Of a DNA stretch of 64,000 bases, positions 58,500 through 64,000 are shown piece by piece. This stretch comes from Brachyhypopomus gauderio (lineage: Eukaryota; Chordata; Actinopteri; Gymnotiformes; Hypopomidae). Positions within the stretch are counted from its first letter, which is position 1, and each line of letters opens with the position of its first letter. The notes below the pieces were generated by a model. It saw only the letters and a program-made list of their open reading frames with translations, made no database searches and was not told the origin of the DNA. The translations under genes were made by a program, and so were the position numbers. The DNA is taken from positions 23,685,989 to 23,749,988 of the forward strand of contig NC_135221.1 of the NCBI RefSeq assembly GCF_052324685.1, written 5' to 3'.

Positions 58500-59850
58500 A
58501 TACATATATGCAACTCAAAGACACGAGGACAATATATTCTGAGGTGTTCTGAAAACTGTCTGGATGGTTATAACAGTAGGTGCAGTGGGCATTGATCACC
58601 CGGTTTGATTTTGAAATCTTAGATGTAGAATTAAGTGGAACTAGAGAAAACCCACAAATAATGAATAATACACAAAACATCATAAGATAGGCATAATTCA
58701 ATGTATTACTACATGTTTCTGATTATCTGTAATAACAGAGATCACACTTTAATATGTGATTATCTGTAATAACAAAGATAACATTTTAATATGTGATTAT
58801 ATACTTGATGTGTATAATGATCTTGAAATGTGTTTGTGTTATGACATGTACATACCTTTCACGCACAGTGATGGAAACTAATGAAATACATACAGTTTGT
58901 TACATGTACATTTTCAAGTATACTTTTACAGTATTTTCCTTCTTAGCAACGTTCACTGTTTACTTTCACTTCATTTCAAAATAAAATTTCACTCCTTTTC
59001 ATTTTACTACTTTCAGGGATATGGGTTGATCCTACCTTGAAATTGGAAAATTGCTATTTGTTTAAAAGATTATTTTAAAATATCTGAGGTAATAAAATCC
59101 TTCTTAGGATTCACTTTATATGGAGAGTAATTTATCTAATTACTCAAGAGATCTTGAGTAATCATGAATGCTTTTGTAACACAAAAAAGAGATTTTCCTG
59201 TTCTCCCTGAGGTTTGTGCAAAACAATCAAACAAAAAACAGGATACTAAATAAATAAGAATAAGACAAGGAACCACGTTTGCCTTTAAATAATTGCTCAT
59301 TTATTTATTGTTTATTGTTTCTTAATAAAAAATCTTGACTGTTAATTTTTTATTATTTACATGTTTCATACAGTCACACAAAAACTTACTTCATTCTACT
59401 CATCAACAAATATAGTATAGGTCAGTGAAACACCTCAGAACTTGTCTTGTTTTGTAAACTTTTTCTGGATCAGTCTCTTTTGGTAAAAAAAATGGGGACA
59501 GAAATTCACCTAAAAATTAAGTACAGAAAACAAAATTTGTTTTAAAAAATCTTTCTTTTTCTTCTTTTGAAAATTCGTATCTACAGACTATGTGTAATAT
59601 TCATCAGTCTCAAAACAAATAAATCTTTAAAAAACTATATTATTACTGGGCATTTGCTATGTATTTTCTTTAACCTTTGAAAATATCCGATTACCTCTTC
59701 CCATTTAAATAAATAAGCAAATAGAATGAAAGAACGAATCTCCACAGAAGTACGTTGACTGTAATGAAAATAGTGTTTTTGTCTTTTTTCTTAACTATTT
59801 CTGCAAATGAACACTGAAAATTATTTGAAGAATAACATTTAATATATTTT
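58500..59850. other. AT-rich intergenic, no gene recognised
   Basis: High AT content with many short stops in all frames. No conserved coding segment or intact repeat was identified. Confidence 0.5.
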
Positions 59851-59929
59851 GCTCAAGTGCCAATATGTGTTTGGTGCGAGATACAAAATAATGTGTCTGG
59901 CGACTCTTACAGAAGGCTTTATAAACAGG

Positions 59930-60050
59930 CATGTGGCTGGACTCCTACATCGCGGAGGTCCTCTCGTGACCGCCGACGCAGAGCTGACGTCTTGTTTGTC
60001 GCGCTGTGTTCGTATCAGAATGGAGATACATTAGCTAGCCTTGATGTGAG
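59930..60050 (+). promoter_or_regulatory. nup62l promoter region and noncoding first exon
   Basis: A CpG-bearing patch in otherwise AT-rich DNA (CATCGCGGAGG, GACCGCCGACG, GTCGCGCTGTG) ends at a strong donor, GTGAG|GTAAGT, at 60051. The next acceptor on the same strand is at 61483, 17 bases before the nup62l ATG. The exon start is not defined. Confidence 0.55.
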
Positions 60051-60486
60051 GTAAGTTGAGCCAGCCGTGTGTTTATATAACTGAACGTTTCCCGTTTTGA
60101 AGGTGTTCATATAGTAATAATGCTGACGGGTATAGGAGTACGTGGTGCGAATGGTCATTTATAATCAGAAGTGGTCTCTTGTGTAACAGTAATGTAATAC
60201 TAGGCTAGCTTTAGCTCGATGCTAACACGCTGGCGAGGCCTGAGGCTCCAGTCACTTCCACCTCCTCTAAACTCTCAATATTTCACTCGCAGTTCACAGT
60301 TATATGCTGTATTTGAATATATAAACGTGTAGGTAGTGATTGTTTTATTAGCTAACCTGTTACCCCAGCAAGATGGTTTAGCTAGTTGGCCAACCAGGTT
60401 ATAAACGTTATTCACATCATCACATCAGTGAACTGGAGTTTTATTTTCACTCACGTTTGTGGGAGTGTGACGGTTATAACTAATGT

Positions 60487-60487
<1 letters not shown>

Positions 60488-60566
<79 letters not shown>

Positions 60567-60864
60567 CTAATGTACATGTACATATATATACAACTAATGT
60601 ATATACATATATATATAACTAATGTAGACATACATATATATAACTAATGTAGATATATATAACTAATGTAGACATATATATAGCTAATGTAGATATACAT
60701 ATATATATATAACTAATGTAGACGTATATATAACTAATGTAGATATACATATATATATATATATACATATATATAACTAATGTAGATATACATATATATA
60801 ACTAATGTAGATATACATATATATAACTAATGTAGATATACATATATATATATAACTAATGTAG

Positions 60865-60904
<40 letters not shown>
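60488..60904. repeat. (TA)n plus ATATAACTAATGTAGA satellite
   Basis: A perfect TA run (60488-60565) is followed by about 15 irregular units containing AACTAATGTAGATATA separated by TA tracts. It lies in the nup62l 5' intron. Confidence 0.95.
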
Positions 60905-60906
<2 letters not shown>

Positions 60907-61035
60907 CTAATGTAGCTGAACAGAGGAGGTGGGGTGGTTCACTCGGTGGGTTAACTGGCTTGATGATCTGTGGAATTTGACAGCACTGAACTCAGTTATG
61001 AAACTGGTGAATTTCAAGAATAAAACATTATCTGA

Positions 61036-61222
61036 CACTTACATTTACGGCATTTGGCAGATGCCCTTATCCAGAGCGACTTACATTTTTAACTCATTTT
61101 TATACAAGTGAGCAATTGAGGGTTAAGGGCCTTGCTCAGGGGCACCTCAGTCATGGCCTCAGGTCAGGAATCGAACCCACGACCCTCCGGTCACAAGACC
61201 AGTTCCCTATCCGGCAGGCCAT
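61036..61222 (-). mobile_element. teleost SINE copy
   Basis: Contains ACATTTACGGCATTTGGCAG, CCTTATCCAGAGCGACTTAC, GGGTTAAGGGCCTTGCTCAG and GAATCGAACCCACGACC, the hallmark of a very abundant fish SINE. The last block, read on the minus strand, resembles a tRNA B box. It lies in the nup62l 5' intron. Confidence 0.83.
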
Positions 61223-61500
61223 GACTGCCCTAACGTGACACTTGACCTAAATAGTTTTCTTTGAAATTGCAGCATTTCGAGAAAAAAAATCGGTATATAA
61301 CAATGACACAATTATTTGGTAACTGGCACGTTTAGGTAGTAAAACTAAATGGAAACGAGGATAGAAAAGAGTTTATGTAAGTAGATTTATTTAATCTGTA
61401 ACAAGGGAAAGTTTTGGGGACTGACCATCCATGCAGCTGAAAACTAATACATCCCATGATGTTTCTGAATGTCAATATTTCAGTGTGTTGAGGGAGCAAC

Positions 61501-62931
61501 ATGTCATTCAGTTTTGGACAAGCCAGCAGTGCGGGATTTACTTTTGGAACCCCTAAAACTACTGCTCCATCTACTGCTCCACCTACTGCTCCATCTACTG
61601 CTCCAGTCACTGGCTTTGGACTGCAGACCAGTGCTCCAGCTGGTGGGGGCTTCACCTTTGGGGCTGTAGGTCAACCTCCGTCTCAGGCCCTGTCTGGATC
61701 TCAAATGGCAGGTCTGCTCGCACAGCCAACTACGAGTAATGGAGCCTCACAGGGAGGGTTTACCTTTGGTACCACGCCACAGAACAGCACTACTGGAGGA
61801 AGTGGAGGTTTTTCATTTGGGTAAGAATTCAACTCTAAGTAGTTTTCTTAGGATTGACTAAGACCATTAAATGTCCTGATTAATATCAAGGTATTTGTTT
61901 TTACAGTGTCTATCCTTGACGCATCATTTAAAAGGAGTTCTTAATGTTTTTCTTTTCTGCCAAGTGCATCCGCTCCCAAATTGGGTTTCAGCTTACCTGC
62001 AGCCTCTCAGCCCGTCTCTACAGGAGGGACTCTGGGGGCACTAGTGCCGCCCTCCTCCACAGGCACAGGCTTTGCGTTTGGAGCCCTTCCTACCCAGACC
62101 ATGTCTGCCAGCCAGCCGCCCACTGGGGGCTTGAGTTTCGGAGCAGCTAAGGTTCAGGCCACAGCAGCCCTCCCACCACAATGTGTTCCTTCTCTATCAC
62201 TAGGTGGCCAACCCACAGGTGAGGTTATTCTGTCACACCTGCACACCCTCCATTTACCACATAGATTGTATTATAATGGTTGTAATGATCATTATGTAAT
62301 GGTTTGTTTTCTTGGCGTACCCAAGGTCTCACCCTGGGGGGCGCAGCACCAGCCTCCACAACCTCTACTGCGGGATTCAGCTTTGGCGTCAAACCTGCAG
62401 GCATGTGTAATGGTAATCTGTTCATCACTGCTGATTTTCATGGAGGATGGGAGTTGGGAGTAGACTCATGTTTGTGTGCTTTGTTCTTCCACCAGCTACC
62501 CCAGCTCCTGCTACCACTGCAGCTGCTAGCCTGGTTCCTGCAGTATCTTCTCTGTTTGCCTCCCCCATGGCATCAGCACCAGCTGCAGGCTTCACCAGTA
62601 CGCTTATCTTCTGGGTGGCACTTTTCAAATCTACAGAGACCTCATAGAATTCACACCTTTAGTTGAAAAATAATAACATTTTAGCAAAATCAATACAGAG
62701 ACTCATGATTTATACTTTTTTGTAATGAGAATGCCGCCCATACACAAGTCTAACATCTAGAAGAAGCTGTATGTGTTTTCTGATAAAGGGATGAAGGTGG
62801 TCACAGGATGTTGTCTCCTCTGCCAGTAGGTGGCACGATGACGGCAGCAGTACCTGCAGTGAGTGCAGCAACCCCAGCCTCCACAGGCCTGTCACTCAAA
62901 CCCCTGGGAACCGCCAGCACTGTCACCACAG
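61501..62931 (+). CDS. nup62l: nucleoporin Nup62-like, FG-repeat half, truncated by window edge
   Basis: Visible exons: 61484-61820 (ATG 61501), 61965-62218, 62326-62400, 62496-62597, 62827 (or 62830)-62931. All are in phase. Nup62 is a central-channel FG nucleoporin of the nuclear pore. The first exon begins MSFSFGQASSAGFTFGTPKT. FG motifs (FSFG, FTFG, GFG, FAFG, LSFG) are spaced by Ser/Thr/Pro/Ala-rich linkers, with GLSLKPLG near the end resembling the linker before the Nup62 coiled-coil domain. That coiled coil is not in the window. The third intron starts with GC instead of GT (62401), and the last acceptor is a tandem CAGTAG. The multi-exon structure and the synteny with human X genes favour the nup62l/NUP62CL lineage over nup62, but this is inferred. 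Confidence 0.8.
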
Positions 62932-62984
62932 GTAACACTGAAGGTCTAGCCTTTCCCTGTACCAACACTGTGGAGGTGTGTGTG

Positions 62985-63810
62985 TGTCATATATATATAT
63001 AAGTGGTTAACGGCGTTCGTTAATTTGATACTCTTTCGGGCGATATAAAAATTATCGCCGTTAATCTATTCTTAAAATTGGGTTGGGAACTGGGTCAAAA
63101 TGGATAAGCAAACTATGATGATTTCAACTTGATAGTTTAGCTCGGCTGTATTCCTAACCAAATTGCACAGTAGGGGCGAGAACGAGTTTTCAAACTTGTG
63201 AATTACAAATCGTTCGTGTGTTTACATGGATGCAGCCACGAAGTCGCCAGGTTTGCTTCATGGAAAATTCATTTTTAGGAACGTAAAGTGTTACCGGAGC
63301 GGAGCTCGGAGCGGTCGTTTTCTGCATGGTCCTAGCGCTCGATTCGTCGCTATTTAAATATTTCTTTAAAACTTCAGAGGACCAAAACCGGCTTTTAAAA
63401 AAGTTCCCCTCAAATTATGTCCATGAGGTTAAATGTACTAAATGTTGGCTTACATTTCAATTTCATGTTTAGCTGAATAAACATGTTATCAACCCCTTTT
63501 AATGTACAGTATTTAGGCTTAGAAATTCATGTTTAACTGAATAAACCGTTGAACACGAGTAGCCTACATTTTATTGAGCATGTTTTTTTTCTTCAAGTAT
63601 CAAAGTAGAACAGCTTTCTCAAGCAGTCATTGATGCATTTTGGAAACAGGAGATGAGCCCCTGGTCTAATGCACCCTCTGTATTAAGAAACCCTATATCA
63701 AAAACTGACTTTTAGTCATTACTTGGGTAGCATATGAGCCATTTTAATATAGATTAATCTAGATGAATCTAGATTTAAAAAAATTAATCTATGCCCACCC
63801 CATTAAGTCA
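62985..63810. mobile_element. probable hAT-derived repeat in a nup62l intron
   Basis: It begins near GGTTAACGGCGTTCGTTAAT (63005) and ends near AATCTATGCCCACCCC (63785-63800), with internal CGATATAAAAATTATCG symmetry. The left end matches the sequence at 7228-7255. At 63305-63365 it holds the segment shared with 35808-35866. No target duplication was identified. Confidence 0.5.
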
Positions 63811-64000
63811 CCAGTAAATCAATGCCCATCTGCTGGGCAAAGTAACATTAACTAGGCAACCAGTGCAGTTAGTGATGGTGAGGCTCACTGTCACTCTTAT
63901 TTTTCTCTGGATACTGGCTAGCTAGCAAAAGTTGGCAATGGGCAAAATGGAACCAATAAGATTTTTGGTTTAGAAGTGGGAGGAATAGAATTACTAATGA

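Noticed and set aside
61504-61704. Minus-strand Ser/Trp-rich ORF opposite nup62l
   Set aside because: Shadow of the FG-repeat exon with its repetitive CTGCTCCA codons.

Overview
The window is vertebrate nuclear DNA, almost certainly from a teleost fish. The genes have many short exons with GT-AG introns, and the intergenic and intronic DNA is full of fish-type repeats: hAT and Tc1/mariner elements, an L2 LINE, tRNA-derived SINEs, dinucleotide arrays and many minisatellites. Exons were called by eye from splice signals, preserved reading frame and remembered family sequences. Nothing was searched against a database.

Five protein-coding genes are supported. (1) thoc2, minus strand, 12069 down to beyond the left edge: N-terminal and mid-region exons of THO complex subunit 2. 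Several hundred codons are missing at a 500-N gap. (2) magt1, plus strand, 12922-19110: complete 10-exon oligosaccharyltransferase subunit / magnesium transporter, head-to-head with thoc2. (3) pls3 (T-plastin), plus strand, coding 32752-48176 in 15 coding exons, with a noncoding first exon near 25.2 kb and a possible alternative leader exon near 30.1 kb. (4) cnga2, plus strand, 52542-56253: complete olfactory-type cyclic-nucleotide-gated channel alpha subunit in six exons. (5) nup62l/nup62-type nucleoporin, plus strand, noncoding exon ending at 60050, coding from 61501; it runs off the right edge after its FG-repeat half.

The human counterparts of these genes (THOC2, MAGT1, PLS3, CNGA2, NUP62CL) all lie on the X chromosome, so the window fits a teleost chromosome homologous to human X. 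The genes are housekeeping (mRNA export, N-glycosylation, actin bundling, nuclear pore) apart from the sensory channel. They do not form a pathway.

The rest is repeats. thoc2 intron 3 (4.2-10.0 kb) holds two non-autonomous hAT elements, each with intact 8-bp target duplications. magt1 intron 2 is largely a 1.6 kb GTTAAC-rich array, and intron 5 carries a decayed Tc1-type transposon. The magt1-pls3 interval (19.9-25.1 kb) has no recognisable gene but starts with three tandem copies of a CTCF-like motif. pls3 introns hold at least five minisatellites. One of them, 1.17 kb long, runs directly into a splice acceptor and contains no AG dinucleotide.

I found no prokaryotic-style system, CRISPR array, tRNA or rRNA gene. 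The most interesting signals concern splicing (AG-free branch-site-like array, GC donor with a frame-breaking GT decoy, tandem acceptor) and chromatin (CTCF-like triplet).
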